Part shown: in pieces, positions 8,288 through 17,408 of the stretch | Position numbering within the stretch: position 1 is the stretch's first letter | Layout of the letters: every line of letters starts with the position of its first letter | Assembly (NCBI RefSeq): GCF_900604535.1 | Contig: NZ_UWOT01000014.1 | Span: forward strand, 26,462 to 90,461 | Direction: 5' to 3' | From: Romboutsia_E sp900604535 | Lineage (GTDB): Bacteria; Bacillota; Clostridia; Peptostreptococcales; Peptostreptococcaceae | DNA length: 64,000 bases | The notes under the pieces: model-generated | The model's input: the letters and a program-made list of their open reading frames with translations, nothing else | Told to the model about the DNA's origin: nothing | Database searches by the model: none | Position numbers and translations under genes: made by a program

Positions 8288-9790
8288 TTATTTTTTATAA
8301 TATACTCCCCAAAAAGTTTCAATAATTTCTTTATCTGTTTTTTTAGTTATACTTGATACTAACACAAATAGCATTAATGATATAAATAGTGGAAGTACAA
8401 TCGTATGTAAACCAAAGGGTCTTGGCCAAATTTTGCTAAATAATACATATGTACCTATTCCAGAAACAATAGATGCAATAGCACCATAAGAATTTGCTCC
8501 CTTCCAGTATAAACCTAATATAATAGGCCATAAGAAAGTAGATATTATTCCTGCATTAGCGTATAAATTAAGCCAAACAATTAAATCTGGTGGATTAAAA
8601 ACAACTAAGTATATAGCTACTCCAATAATAGCTGTAGCAATTATACTAATCATACCAGTTTTTTTAGAATTATTTTTTAATTTTGGATTAATGTAATTTA
8701 TATATAGGTCATTTACTATCGTTCCAGATGCAACTAGTAATTGTGAGTCAACCGTTGACATTATAGAAGCAAGCGGTCCTGCTAGAAGTATACCTGCAAT
8801 TATTGATGGGAACAGCTTTGTTGTAAGAGTCGGAATTACCAGGTCACCTGATTCTATTCCACTTATTAAAGTAACTCCAAAAGCTCCCACTAAATGCATT
8901 CCTAAAAGTAATATCATAGAAACTATAGTTCCATATTTTATACCTTGATGTAAACTTTTAGTATCTTTATAACTCATAGCTCTTTGAGATACTGATGGTA
9001 TTCCAACAACTGCAAATCCAACTAAGATCCAAAATGATGTAACCCAAAGTATTGTCATATGCCCCTCACTTATACCAAATGGAGTTATCATACCTTCATT
9101 TATTAGTTCCATATTAGAAATTATATTTTCAATTCCACCACCAGCAATTACTGTCCCTACAAATATAGTTATTGTTGCAATTGTCATTATTATTCCTTGA
9201 ACAGTATCTGAAACAGTAACTGCTCTAAATCCACCTATTACAGTATGTACTATTACTGTTATTCCAAAAGCTGCTAAGGCTACATTGTAATCAAGTCCAA
9301 CTGCTCCTTGTAATAGTCTTGAAGCACCTACCCATTGTGCTGCCATAGCTGCTACAAAAAATGCTACTATTGATAATGATGTAATTACCACGACTATATC
9401 TGATTTATACCTAGCTCTTAAAAAATCTGTAATTGTTACTGCATTTATTCTTCTTGCTATTATAGCAAACTTCTTACCTAAAACTGCTAGCGTAAAATAT
9501 CCAGTCGGCATTTGAGCCATGGCTAAAAACACCCATCCTAATCCTTGTGTATAAGCTGTTCCAGGTCCTCCTATAAAGCTCCCTGCACTAAGATAAGTAG
9601 TAACTAAGGTCATTGCTAAAACAAATCCACCAAGCCCTCTATTACCAGTCATATATTCATCCATAAATCCATTTTCACTTTGTGAATTTCTAGCTGCATT
9701 TACATATCTCATGGAGTAAAATCCTACAGCAAAAACTACTAAAAAGTAAATTAATATTGGAATTAAAACTCCATAATTAATATCATTCAT
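8288..9790 (-). CDS. panF: Sodium/pantothenate symporter PanF
   Basis: 500 aa with about 13 membrane spans, of the solute:sodium symporter (SSS) family. The PanF-type N-terminus includes FMDEYMTGNRGLGGFVLAMT and the Na+-site helix YLSAGSFIGGPG (about residues 67-78). It would import pantothenate for coenzyme A synthesis with Na+. It overlaps the yhdT stop by one base (TAATG), and PanF-YhdT pairs are common, which supports the specific call. ATG preceded by AAGGAG within the end of yhdT suggests translational coupling. Confidence 0.88.
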   Translation of the reverse strand: MNDINYGVLIPILIYFLVVFAVGFYSMRYVNAARNSQSENGFMDEYMTGNRGLGGFVLAMTLVTTYLSAGSFIGGPGTAYTQGLGWVFLAMAQMPTGYFTLAVLGKKFAIIARRINAVTITDFLRARYKSDIVVVITSLSIVAFFVAAMAAQWVGASRLLQGAVGLDYNVALAAFGITVIVHTVIGGFRAVTVSDTVQGIIMTIATITIFVGTVIAGGGIENIISNMELINEGMITPFGISEGHMTILWVTSFWILVGFAVVGIPSVSQRAMSYKDTKSLHQGIKYGTIVSMILLLGMHLVGAFGVTLISGIESGDLVIPTLTTKLFPSIIAGILLAGPLASIMSTVDSQLLVASGTIVNDLYINYINPKLKNNSKKTGMISIIATAIIGVAIYLVVFNPPDLIVWLNLYANAGIISTFLWPIILGLYWKGANSYGAIASIVSGIGTYVLFSKIWPRPFGLHTIVLPLFISLMLFVLVSSITKKTDKEIIETFWGVYYKK

Positions 9791-10098
9791 TAATCAAACT
9801 CCTTTTTATATTTTTCAAATTCTTCTTTTGTAAGCCCTTCTAATGACATATTTTTAAATAATTTATTTATCATAACTACAGTCAATATTGAAAATAATAT
9901 TCCTCCTATTATACAACTCATAAAAAACCAGGTTGGAAATCCTAATATATATGTATATTCACTTACAGGCTTAGACCCTAATCCATATCCCCATGCAAAC
10001 CACCATATTAAATTTAATAATCCAAGTAATAAACCCATTATTGCTTCTCTATTACATTGTTTGAATCTAGGATCTTCTATTATTTTATCTTCTTTCAT
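9790..10098 (-). CDS. yhdT: YhdT family small membrane protein
   Basis: 102 aa with two membrane spans (about residues 19-39 and 48-76) separated by the loop GYGLGSKPVSEYTYILGFP, then a charged C-terminus. This matches the YhdT family, a small inner-membrane protein encoded directly upstream of panF in many bacteria. Its function is unknown, probably an accessory of the pantothenate symporter. It shares one base with panF, so the two are cotranscribed. Confidence 0.85.
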   Translation of the reverse strand: MKEDKIIEDPRFKQCNREAIMGLLLGLLNLIWWFAWGYGLGSKPVSEYTYILGFPTWFFMSCIIGGILFSILTVVMINKLFKNMSLEGLTKEEFEKYKKEFD

Positions 10099-10166
10099 TT
10101 AAGCTCTCCTTTTTGTATTTAAACTAATATACTTAAATATAAAATTCCCATAAAAAAATTAATTCA

Positions 10167-10222
10167 TTCAAATAATAAAAGGGATATCTTATATATATAA
10201 GACATCCCTTTTATTATTTGAA
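10167..10222 (-). terminator. Long terminator after the opine dehydrogenase-like gene
   Basis: An 18-bp stem of TTCAAATAATAAAAGGGA with its complement at 10205-10222, extended by an inner TCTTATA/TATAAGA helix, starts just after the stop at 10224. On the minus strand a T-rich stretch follows within about ten bases. Confidence 0.8.
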
Positions 10223-10223
10223 T

Positions 10224-11360
10224 TTATAAACTTGTATAAAACTCTATTAATTCTTTTTTCGTTTTAATACCTTTGTTTTGAGGAATTAATAATTCCTTAG
10301 AATCTCTACCTTTTAATTGAGTTCCTACTAAATACTCTTTATTTAATAAGTATTCTGACCATCTTATAATCTCATCTAACTTAGGAGTATCTAACTCACA
10401 AAGCTCTGCAAATGCCTTTATAATACATAATCCAAACTCAACATCTTCTATAAAGTATCGAGAACTTAAATCTGGAATAAATCCATCTATACACTTAACT
10501 ATTGGTGAACCTATGCCTTGAAAACCTGGTGCTGTATTTATTTTATGGCTTAAAACGCTTGGGTCTTCTGTTTCAAATCTAGTTTTTATTTGCTCAATAC
10601 ATTTTGAATTAAAGTTATTATTTTCATTTAATGATTCAAATATAGTATATAGCTCTTCATCTAATTCTAATAATGTTTTAGATGCTTCATCTCCCCATTC
10701 TTCATAGAATAGAGGACTTCTTTTGTATACAGTTTCTCCATGTTTATAATCTTTAAATAATTCATACAATCTTGATGGATGCATTATTGGATTTGATGGA
10801 GATAATGTTATAGCTAAATAATTGCTTACTGGCTTACATGTAATGTCTATTAACTTGGTCATATCTTCACATATTTTTTCTGTATATTTACTTGGTATTG
10901 CTCCGATTTTCATAAATGGATTTTTTTCTTTAAGTACAACACATTCTCCATATTTTTCTAATCTTATTATTGATGGTACTCTTTGCGTTCCAAAGAATAT
11001 AGCACCTTTTTCTATTAATTTTTTAGCAAAATACTCTTTTCCTCCAAATCCCGGTATAATCCCTACAACAGCATTTGGTTTTACAAAATTACTTATTTCA
11101 TTAATTGTTTTTTCAATTAAGAATGATGGATGCGTTATTAAAATATAATCCGCATCTTTAACTGCTTCTTCTAAACTTGAAGTAACGCAGTGTAACTTTA
11201 CATTGTGACTTAAGTTCTTTTCTTCCTCAATTAGAATTAGTTCATCCTTAAATAAGTGTGGTTTTGAAGTATGTATCCATACCTTACAATCTTCCTTCAT
11301 TGATATATAAGCTGCAAGGTACGTTCCTATGTTTCCCGCTCCAATTATACATATATTCAT
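10224..11360 (-). CDS. NAD(P)-dependent octopine/nopaline dehydrogenase family protein
   Basis: 378 aa. The N-terminal Rossmann fold begins MNICIIGAGNIGTYLA (GxGxxG at 7-12). The C-terminal opine-dehydrogenase domain carries the SPSNPIMHPSRLYELF stretch, whose His is in the position expected for the catalytic His. Family members reductively condense an amino acid with a keto acid or act in the reverse direction. Cytoplasmic. The gene is monocistronic between panF-yhdT and a CDF exporter. I see no metallophore nicotianamine-synthase-like gene nearby, so a staphylopine-type role is unsupported. Substrate unknown. Confidence 0.8.
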   Translation of the reverse strand: MNICIIGAGNIGTYLAAYISMKEDCKVWIHTSKPHLFKDELILIEEEKNLSHNVKLHCVTSSLEEAVKDADYILITHPSFLIEKTINEISNFVKPNAVVGIIPGFGGKEYFAKKLIEKGAIFFGTQRVPSIIRLEKYGECVVLKEKNPFMKIGAIPSKYTEKICEDMTKLIDITCKPVSNYLAITLSPSNPIMHPSRLYELFKDYKHGETVYKRSPLFYEEWGDEASKTLLELDEELYTIFESLNENNNFNSKCIEQIKTRFETEDPSVLSHKINTAPGFQGIGSPIVKCIDGFIPDLSSRYFIEDVEFGLCIIKAFAELCELDTPKLDEIIRWSEYLLNKEYLVGTQLKGRDSKELLIPQNKGIKTKKELIEFYTSL

Positions 11361-11489
11361 ATCATTTCAACACCTTTCCTTTGATGAATTTTTAAATATT
11401 TTTACATTATACATGATAAATCCATAAAATGGTACCTTTATTTTCAAATTGTAATCTTTGTAATATTTTCAATATATAATCATTTTAGT

Positions 11490-12665
11490 TTAAAATTCTT
11501 TGTCTATAGTGATTATACAGTTATATTTCGGATTTAAATTTATTATTTCTTCGGTTATATTATTTTTTATTTTATCTTCATTTTCTTTATCCTTTAAATA
11601 ACTTGCATCAACTACTATATCAAAAATTAAGTTTATTTCTTCTTCACCCTCAGTAATTCTAAAATCATGCATAGATTTTATATAATCATATTTACTAATT
11701 ATTTTTTCAACCATATCTTTCTCTTTTTTAACCTTATCACAATGTATACACATCGGATCCATATGAATTACTAAGTATATATTTAACTTCTCTGAAATCT
11801 CACGCTCTGCTCTATCAATAATATTGTGAATTGTAACTATATCTAAATTTGATGGAATTTCTGCATGAATAGATGCCATACATTTTCCAACTCCATAATT
11901 ATGTATTATTAAATCATGTACTCCAATTATATTTTCATAGGATAATACCCCTTCAGTAATAGATTTGACCATATTTTCATCTGGGGCTTCTCCAAGAAGA
12001 GGACTAACTGTATCTTTTACTAAAGAGAAACCAGCATAAAGAATGGCAGCTGATACTATTAATCCTACATAACCATCTATTGGTATAGATGTAAATCTAG
12101 CTGCTACAAAAGATATTAATACACAGCTTGATGTAAATACATCTCCAAGTGCATCAAGTGAAGTTGCTTTTAATGCATTTGAGTTTATTTTATTACCTAT
12201 AGTTTTATTAAATATACTTAACCATATTTTAATTAAAACAGATAATAAAAGTAATATAAATGGTATAAATTCAAATGTTATTTCTACTGGATTTATTATC
12301 CTTTCTATTGATGACTTTACAAATTGAAATCCTACAATCATTACCATAAATGCAACCACAAGAGCTGATAAATACTCCATTCTTCCATGACCAAATGGAT
12401 GCTCTTTATCAGGTGGTCTATTTGCTAATTTCACTCCAATTATAGTTATTATTGAAGATGCCATATCTGATAAATTGTTAAATCCATCTGCAGTAATCGA
12501 TACACTATTGGTTATAAATCCTACCCCTAATTTTATAATGGTTAATATCAAATTAGAAATTACCCCAATAAGACCTGCAAAATATACGTACTTATTTCTT
12601 ACAACCTCATTTTCTATATCTTCGCTATTAGATATAAGTTTTTTTACTAAAAAGTTTGAAAACAT
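11490..12665 (-). CDS. Cation diffusion facilitator family transporter
   Basis: 391-aa CDF protein with six membrane spans and a long cytoplasmic C-terminal domain. The metal-site motifs are TADGFNNLSDMASS (about residues 58-71; Asp at the usual site I position instead of His) and TSLDALGDV (about 168-176; a DxxxD). Asp-rich site A motifs of this kind are associated with manganese or iron exporters, while zinc exporters usually carry His. The C-terminal ferredoxin-like dimer domain includes MDPMCIHCDK, a Cys/His group that might bind metal. Monocistronic by spacing, transcribed away from the Nudix gene. Confidence 0.88.
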   Translation of the reverse strand: MFSNFLVKKLISNSEDIENEVVRNKYVYFAGLIGVISNLILTIIKLGVGFITNSVSITADGFNNLSDMASSIITIIGVKLANRPPDKEHPFGHGRMEYLSALVVAFMVMIVGFQFVKSSIERIINPVEITFEFIPFILLLLSVLIKIWLSIFNKTIGNKINSNALKATSLDALGDVFTSSCVLISFVAARFTSIPIDGYVGLIVSAAILYAGFSLVKDTVSPLLGEAPDENMVKSITEGVLSYENIIGVHDLIIHNYGVGKCMASIHAEIPSNLDIVTIHNIIDRAEREISEKLNIYLVIHMDPMCIHCDKVKKEKDMVEKIISKYDYIKSMHDFRITEGEEEINLIFDIVVDASYLKDKENEDKIKNNITEEIINLNPKYNCIITIDKEF

Positions 12666-12807
12666 AGTATTTCTCCTTAAACTTTAATAATTATATAACT
12701 ATTTATAGTATTATTTTTATACTAATATTTATTCTATACTTAATTATACATATCTTTATAATCTATGGTAATATAAATATATCAACTTATTTTAAAAGGA
12801 GTAGAAT

Positions 12808-13368
12808 ATGGATTATATAAAAAGTATTCAAAATTATAAACCTTATAATGAACAAGAATCACGTGATAAAGAACTTATTTTAAGTTGTTTAAATAATTTT
12901 TCTGATATTTTAACTAGAGAAAATACGGTAGCTCATATAACTAGTTCTGGATATATAGTTAATAAAAATAGAGATAAAACACTTATAATATTTCATAAAA
13001 TCTATAACTCTTGGTCTTGGACTGGTGGACATGCTGATGGAGATAGTGACTTGCTTAAGGTTGCGATTAAAGAAGCTAAAGAAGAAACTGGCCTAAAAAA
13101 TGTAATTCCTATTATTGAAGATATTTTATCATTAGATGTACTTACTGTAGATGGTCATGTGAAAAAGGGTAATTACATATCATCCCATTTACATTTATCA
13201 GTTGCGTATTTACTAGAAGCTGATGAAGATGAAGAACTTATAATCAATGAAGATGAAACTAAAGGTGTTATGTGGATTCCAATAAATGAAGTTGATAAGT
13301 ATTCAACTGAACCTTATATGATCGAAGTTTATAAAAAATTTAACAAAAAAATTAAGGGATTACTTTAA
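12808..13368 (+). CDS. NUDIX hydrolase
   Basis: 186-aa cytoplasmic Nudix domain protein. The Nudix box follows GGHADGDSDLLKVAIKEA and continues KEETGL (about residues 72-95), giving the G-x5-E-x7-REUxEE-like pattern, here with KEAKEETGL. The family cleaves a nucleoside diphosphate linked to another group; the exact substrate cannot be read. The start ATG has AAAAGGAG upstream. It is divergent from the CDF gene and convergent with the HD-domain gene, with a shared terminator. Confidence 0.87.
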   Translation: MDYIKSIQNYKPYNEQESRDKELILSCLNNFSDILTRENTVAHITSSGYIVNKNRDKTLIIFHKIYNSWSWTGGHADGDSDLLKVAIKEAKEETGLKNVIPIIEDILSLDVLTVDGHVKKGNYISSHLHLSVAYLLEADEDEELIINEDETKGVMWIPINEVDKYSTEPYMIEVYKKFNKKIKGLL

Positions 13369-13383
13369 AGTATTCCCTTAATT
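13350..13383. terminator. Bidirectional terminator between the Nudix and HD-domain genes
   Basis: AATTAAGGGA...TCCCTTAATT with an inner TACTTTAAAGTA helix overlaps the plus-strand stop codon at 13366-13368. T-rich stretches on both sides allow use in both directions. Confidence 0.8.
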
Positions 13384-13385
13384 TT

Positions 13386-13961
13386 CTATAATTCACCTTT
13401 TAATCCAATATCCTCTGCTACTTCACGCATTCCAAGTATGGAATTATTTATTACATCATCTAAGCTCATACCAAGCATTTCTGCTCCATTTTTTATAACT
13501 TCTCTATTTACACCTTCAGCAAATCCCTTAGATTTAAATTTCTTTTTAACCGATTTTAACTCTAAATCCATAATACTTTTAGATGGTCTCATTATAGCTG
13601 TCGCACTTATAAGTCCTGTTAGTTCATCTATAGTATATAATACTTTTTCCATATTGCTTTTAGGCTTTACATCACATACTAATCCATATCCATGACTAAC
13701 TACTGCCCTAATTAATTCTTGATCTAATCCTTTATCTTCCATTATATCTACAACTTTTTTACAATGTTCATTAGGATACATCTCATAATCTAAGTCATGA
13801 AGTAGTCCAACTACACCCCATTTTTCTTCATCTTCACCATATAGTCTTGCAAAGTACTTCATAACTCCTTCTACACTAAGGGCATGCTTTATTAAATGAT
13901 CTTCTTTGTTATATTCATTAAGTAATTTTAATGATTCTTCTCTATTTGGAAATTTACCCAT
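13386..13961 (-). CDS. HD-domain (HDIG-type) phosphohydrolase-like protein
   Basis: 191 aa. The HD superfamily metal motif is visible: H at LIKHALSVEG (about residue 25), then LLHDLDYEMYPNEHCK (about 53-68) and a later His in AVVSHGYG and Asp in YTIDELTGL. The expected metal-dependent phosphohydrolase activity (nucleotides or similar) is family knowledge; the substrate is unknown. Length and arrangement match the clostridial 'HDIG domain' proteins. Start ATG with AAAGGAGG. Confidence 0.83.
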   Translation of the reverse strand: MGKFPNREESLKLLNEYNKEDHLIKHALSVEGVMKYFARLYGEDEEKWGVVGLLHDLDYEMYPNEHCKKVVDIMEDKGLDQELIRAVVSHGYGLVCDVKPKSNMEKVLYTIDELTGLISATAIMRPSKSIMDLELKSVKKKFKSKGFAEGVNREVIKNGAEMLGMSLDDVINNSILGMREVAEDIGLKGEL

Positions 13962-14086
13962 GAGTTTACCTCCTTTTTATATGTTACTTAATTATTTACA
14001 TATATGTTGTGTTGTATTCAACTTAGATGTAATTGTAGGATTCTTTAATTATAATTTCAATAATAATTTAAAATTATAAAAAAATT

Positions 14087-14120
14087 AGCCTTAGAATTTT
14101 GGAGGAATTCTAAGGCTTTT
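14087..14120 (-). terminator. Terminator of the sensory hydrogenase operon
   Basis: AGCCTTAGAATT and AATTCTAAGGCT form a perfect 12-bp stem with a 7-base loop. On the minus strand it is followed by AATTTTTTTA. It lies about 125 bases after the SpoIIE-type gene stop. The stem also has a T tract on the plus side. Confidence 0.8.
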
Positions 14121-14244
14121 TAAATAAGTTAAGGGTTATTTATTTCATTTAAAATTAGGTTAAGGGTTTGATTCTGTTTCTAATTACATTATATATATTA
14201 ATTGTGTCATTTTTATGGCAAAATCAGTACAATACTAGTACATG

Positions 14245-15405
14245 TCAATAGTATTCAACCTCTACTATTTTTCCCAATTCTATTAAAATATTTTTAAGTT
14301 CATTTAATAGGTATAATTTAATGCTTAATTCATTTGGAAAATCGGGGTTTTGATGTGCTGGATTTATTGCTCTTCCTATAATCATTTTAATATGAGTACA
14401 ATCTTCATATAGTATTCTAGCTAACTGTGATGCCCCATCTTCTTTATAAATAAAACTTAACTCGTTGGATGATTTTATTTTATTTAATTTTTCTATAGCT
14501 TTTCTTAATGTAAGAACGCCCTCTGTAACTAAATCAATTCTATCTATGTAGCCAATTGGTGGTACATCTTTGTCTATAAATCTAAAACTTGTTTTTACTT
14601 GAACACCTAACTCTCTAGCAACTATATTACCTGCAGTTCCTCCACATACTATTCTTTTTCCGTGGGTAGCCATAATTTCTTGTACTATTTCTCTATCTTT
14701 ATTTTTATCTATTGGAGGACCTGAAAATAATACAGCTTTATTTGAAGAAACTGCTTTTATAGTCATTACAGTTGTATCATCACCTGGCTTTTCCATATAT
14801 AATTGATTACATGCCCCTAATAAATTGTTATTTACCTTCTTAGCACTCATTCCACTATTAGTGAATCTTCTTAGATAAACTGCTATATCTTTCCATCCCC
14901 ATCCTAAATTTAAGATTTCACCTACACCAGCATAAATAGCACCATCACTTACTACTACTAAAAGATCATTTTCTTTTAACTCAAATTTACATTCTCTTAT
15001 TTTACGGTTATCAATTATTTTTTCATTCCAATTTATAGGTCTGGTATCTCCATTTCTTAAAAAAAATACACTTGGATTATCAAACTCTGCAATATATGCT
15101 ATTCCATTTGTATCTACACTAATAATAGTAAATGTGGAATAAGATACTTGTCTTACTTTGCATATTGGTAAAGTATTTATAATAGTATCTACAACCTCTT
15201 CTATATCTAAACCTTCTTTTAACATAGTTAAAGCTATTTTAGCAGTTAAGGTTGCTAAAATATTGGCTTTTACTCCACTACCTAAACCATCTGACATAAC
15301 AGCTATAAATTTATCATCACCATTATAAAATTCTACTCTATCTCCGCATAACTCTTCTTTATATTTATTTAAGCTCCCTGATGCAAAGTCTATAAAAAAC
15401 CTCAT
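14245..15405 (-). CDS. SpoIIE/PP2C-type serine phosphatase coupled to sensory hydrogenase
   Basis: 386 aa. Residues 1-225 form a SpoIIE-like PP2C domain with the metal ligands in MSDGLGSGVKAN (about 37-48), VVVSDGAIYAG (about 150-160) and EKPGDDTTVMTIK (about 209-221). The remaining ~160 residues (from KAVLFSGPPIDKN) form a conserved C-terminal region that I do not recognise. The protein has no membrane segment. It overlaps the end of the hydrogenase gene by one base, implying coupled synthesis. In Clostridia, group C sensory [FeFe]-hydrogenases are often next to such phosphatases. The inferred job is to turn a hydrogen or redox signal into dephosphorylation of a target, such as an anti-sigma antagonist. 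The target is not in the window. Confidence 0.85.
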   Translation of the reverse strand: MRFFIDFASGSLNKYKEELCGDRVEFYNGDDKFIAVMSDGLGSGVKANILATLTAKIALTMLKEGLDIEEVVDTIINTLPICKVRQVSYSTFTIISVDTNGIAYIAEFDNPSVFFLRNGDTRPINWNEKIIDNRKIRECKFELKENDLLVVVSDGAIYAGVGEILNLGWGWKDIAVYLRRFTNSGMSAKKVNNNLLGACNQLYMEKPGDDTTVMTIKAVSSNKAVLFSGPPIDKNKDREIVQEIMATHGKRIVCGGTAGNIVARELGVQVKTSFRFIDKDVPPIGYIDRIDLVTEGVLTLRKAIEKLNKIKSSNELSFIYKEDGASQLARILYEDCTHIKMIIGRAINPAHQNPDFPNELSIKLYLLNELKNILIELGKIVEVEYY

Positions 15406-17117
15406 TAATTAATTCCTTCCTTTTCTAATATAAGCTTTTTTAGTTTCGTTAAAGTTACCTTTGTTTCAGCTGTAGTTTCACCTAGTAAGCTTGCTATTTC
15501 CTGCGCTACCATCATTTGCTTATTTATAACTTCTTGAGCCATATTTATAGAATCTACTTTCATTTTTTGAAGCTTTTTTTCGATATTTTCATCTTTTGTT
15601 ATATCATCTGCAATCCATATTATTACATTATTTTCTTCTAACCATATTATTGTTTGAATAAGAGTTCTGTTATTTTCTAAAGTAATTTTTTCTCTTATAA
15701 TATTAGTCTTTTTGTCTTTTACATTTTTAAATGTATCTTCATCTAAATACATTATAATTGGCATTCCTTTACTAAAACCTCTTTGTATTGAGAAAAATTT
15801 TTCTGCAGCTGGGTTGAACTGTATTATATCTAAGTTTTCATCTATTAATCCTATTAGATTTGGAGTTGAGTCAAAAATTACATCCGATAGATTTTCAGCC
15901 TTTTGTCTCATAAATGGTAGGCACATATCAACTTCTGCTATTTTGTTATAAACAGCAACTGCTTTTTCTCTACATGTGGAATAACCACATACACCACAAT
16001 TTAATTCATCACTTTTTTTATTCTTCCCCATAGAGTTTAATATTTGCATTATTTCACTTTCATTTGGCTCTTTAAGTGGACAGCTTAGATTTTCAAATTC
16101 TTTATCTAAATTTATTTTATATTCCAATATTTCTGTTGATGGTTTGCTATAATCATAATTTTTTTCTTTAATTGATTTTGCATAATTAATTAAATTTATT
16201 TTTCTTTCATAGTATGTAACTCCATCTGTAGGCATGCCTGACCCCCCTAAACACCCATGTCTACATACATTTAGCTCAAATAATGTATTTGTAAATCTTT
16301 TGTCTTGGATTGCATCTAGAATTTTAATGCTATCTTCTATTCCATCTACTGCTATTATTTCCTTTTTAGTATAGTTATCCTTTATAAAATTACTAGTTTC
16401 TCCAACTATAGATACTAGTAATTTTTCTTTATACGTTTCATCAAAATCTTCTTCACTTAAACTTTCCAATTTTACATTACTTGATTTAATCCATTTTTTT
16501 AACTCTCCAAATGTAATTACAGCATCAACAGAATTTTCATAATAAGCTTCTGCTTTCTTTGCTAAACATGGACCTATAAAAACCACTTTAGCATCTTCAC
16601 CATATTTCTTTTTCAGTATTCTTCCATGATATATAAATGGTGAAATTACAGGTATTAAATTTTCTTTAATAAGTGGATAGTGCTTTTGAATAAGATTATT
16701 CATTGCTGGACAAAAGCTAGTTATATAGTTATTTTTATCATCTTTATTGGCATATATTTTATATTTTTCTATAATTGGATCAATTGATACAACAGTTTCT
16801 TCTATATAGTCAAAACCTAGTCTTCTTAATAATTTAGGTATCTTTTTACTATCATTTCCAAATATTGATGAAAAACTTGGAGCTACTGAAGCTACTACCT
16901 TACTATCGCTTTTTATATATTGCTTTACTTTAGATAATTCTGATTTTATAAGTTTATTTTTTTGTGGACATACTTTAGAACATTCGCCACACACTATACA
17001 TCTCTCTTCCATAATTTGCGCTTGCCCATTTTTTACTTTAATTGCATTTACAGGACATACTCTTACACATGCGTAACAGCTTCTACAGTGATTTTTATTA
17101 AAATTTGTATACCACAT
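15405..17117 (-). CDS. Sensory [FeFe]-hydrogenase (HydS-like) with PAS domain
   Basis: 570 aa. Two N-terminal [4Fe-4S] sets: C11, C14, C17, C21 and C40, C43, C46, C50. H-cluster cysteines are in TSFCPAM (C136), GPCLAKKAE (C184) and NVCRHGCLGG (C285, C289). A further CxxC-x4-C cluster domain is at C374/C377/C382 plus C399, then a PAS domain at about 412-520 and a C-terminal helical segment. The residue before C136 is Phe where catalytic enzymes have the proton-relay Cys. The two Met near the H-cluster in CpI are replaced here (G182, N283). These changes with a PAS domain are hallmarks of sensory group C enzymes. It is probably a regulator and not a bulk H2 producer. Confidence 0.88.
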   Translation of the reverse strand: MWYTNFNKNHCRSCYACVRVCPVNAIKVKNGQAQIMEERCIVCGECSKVCPQKNKLIKSELSKVKQYIKSDSKVVASVAPSFSSIFGNDSKKIPKLLRRLGFDYIEETVVSIDPIIEKYKIYANKDDKNNYITSFCPAMNNLIQKHYPLIKENLIPVISPFIYHGRILKKKYGEDAKVVFIGPCLAKKAEAYYENSVDAVITFGELKKWIKSSNVKLESLSEEDFDETYKEKLLVSIVGETSNFIKDNYTKKEIIAVDGIEDSIKILDAIQDKRFTNTLFELNVCRHGCLGGSGMPTDGVTYYERKINLINYAKSIKEKNYDYSKPSTEILEYKINLDKEFENLSCPLKEPNESEIMQILNSMGKNKKSDELNCGVCGYSTCREKAVAVYNKIAEVDMCLPFMRQKAENLSDVIFDSTPNLIGLIDENLDIIQFNPAAEKFFSIQRGFSKGMPIIMYLDEDTFKNVKDKKTNIIREKITLENNRTLIQTIIWLEENNVIIWIADDITKDENIEKKLQKMKVDSINMAQEVINKQMMVAQEIASLLGETTAETKVTLTKLKKLILEKEGIN

Positions 17118-17132
17118 GTTATCCCCCTTCTT

Positions 17133-17378
17133 TTATATATATGGTATTATCTCTTTTTCAAAAATTTCCCTTACATTATCTCTTGAAACAGATAAAATTT
17201 CTCCATCCCATCTCATAACAGATACACCATTAGTGCATCTATCTAAACAAAATGAACCATATAACTCTATATTATCTTCTAATTTAAATTCATTTATTAA
17301 TTCTTGAAACTTTTTTATAACCTCATCTGAACCCTTTAAATGACACGAACTTCCTATGCATATTTTTATATTTTTCAT
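17133..17378 (-). CDS. Thioredoxin-like [2Fe-2S] ferredoxin
   Basis: 81 aa, starting MKNIKICIGSSCHLKGS, with cysteines at about 7, 12, 44 and 48 (CIGSSC and CLDRC). This spacing is that of the thioredoxin-like [2Fe-2S] ferredoxin fold seen in NuoE and HydC. It ends 15 bases before the sensory hydrogenase start, so the three genes form an operon: ferredoxin, hydrogenase, phosphatase. It may pass electrons to or from the hydrogenase and so set its signal state. RBS GAGGGGATAG. Confidence 0.88.
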   Translation of the reverse strand: MKNIKICIGSSCHLKGSDEVIKKFQELINEFKLEDNIELYGSFCLDRCTNGVSVMRWDGEILSVSRDNVREIFEKEIIPYI

Positions 17379-17408
17379 AAACTATCCCCTCAACTATCAA
17401 AATAGTAT

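Noticed and set aside
10224..12665. Opine metallophore locus (opine dehydrogenase beside a metal exporter)
   Set aside because: No nicotianamine-synthase-like gene or matching importer, and the two genes are separate transcripts.
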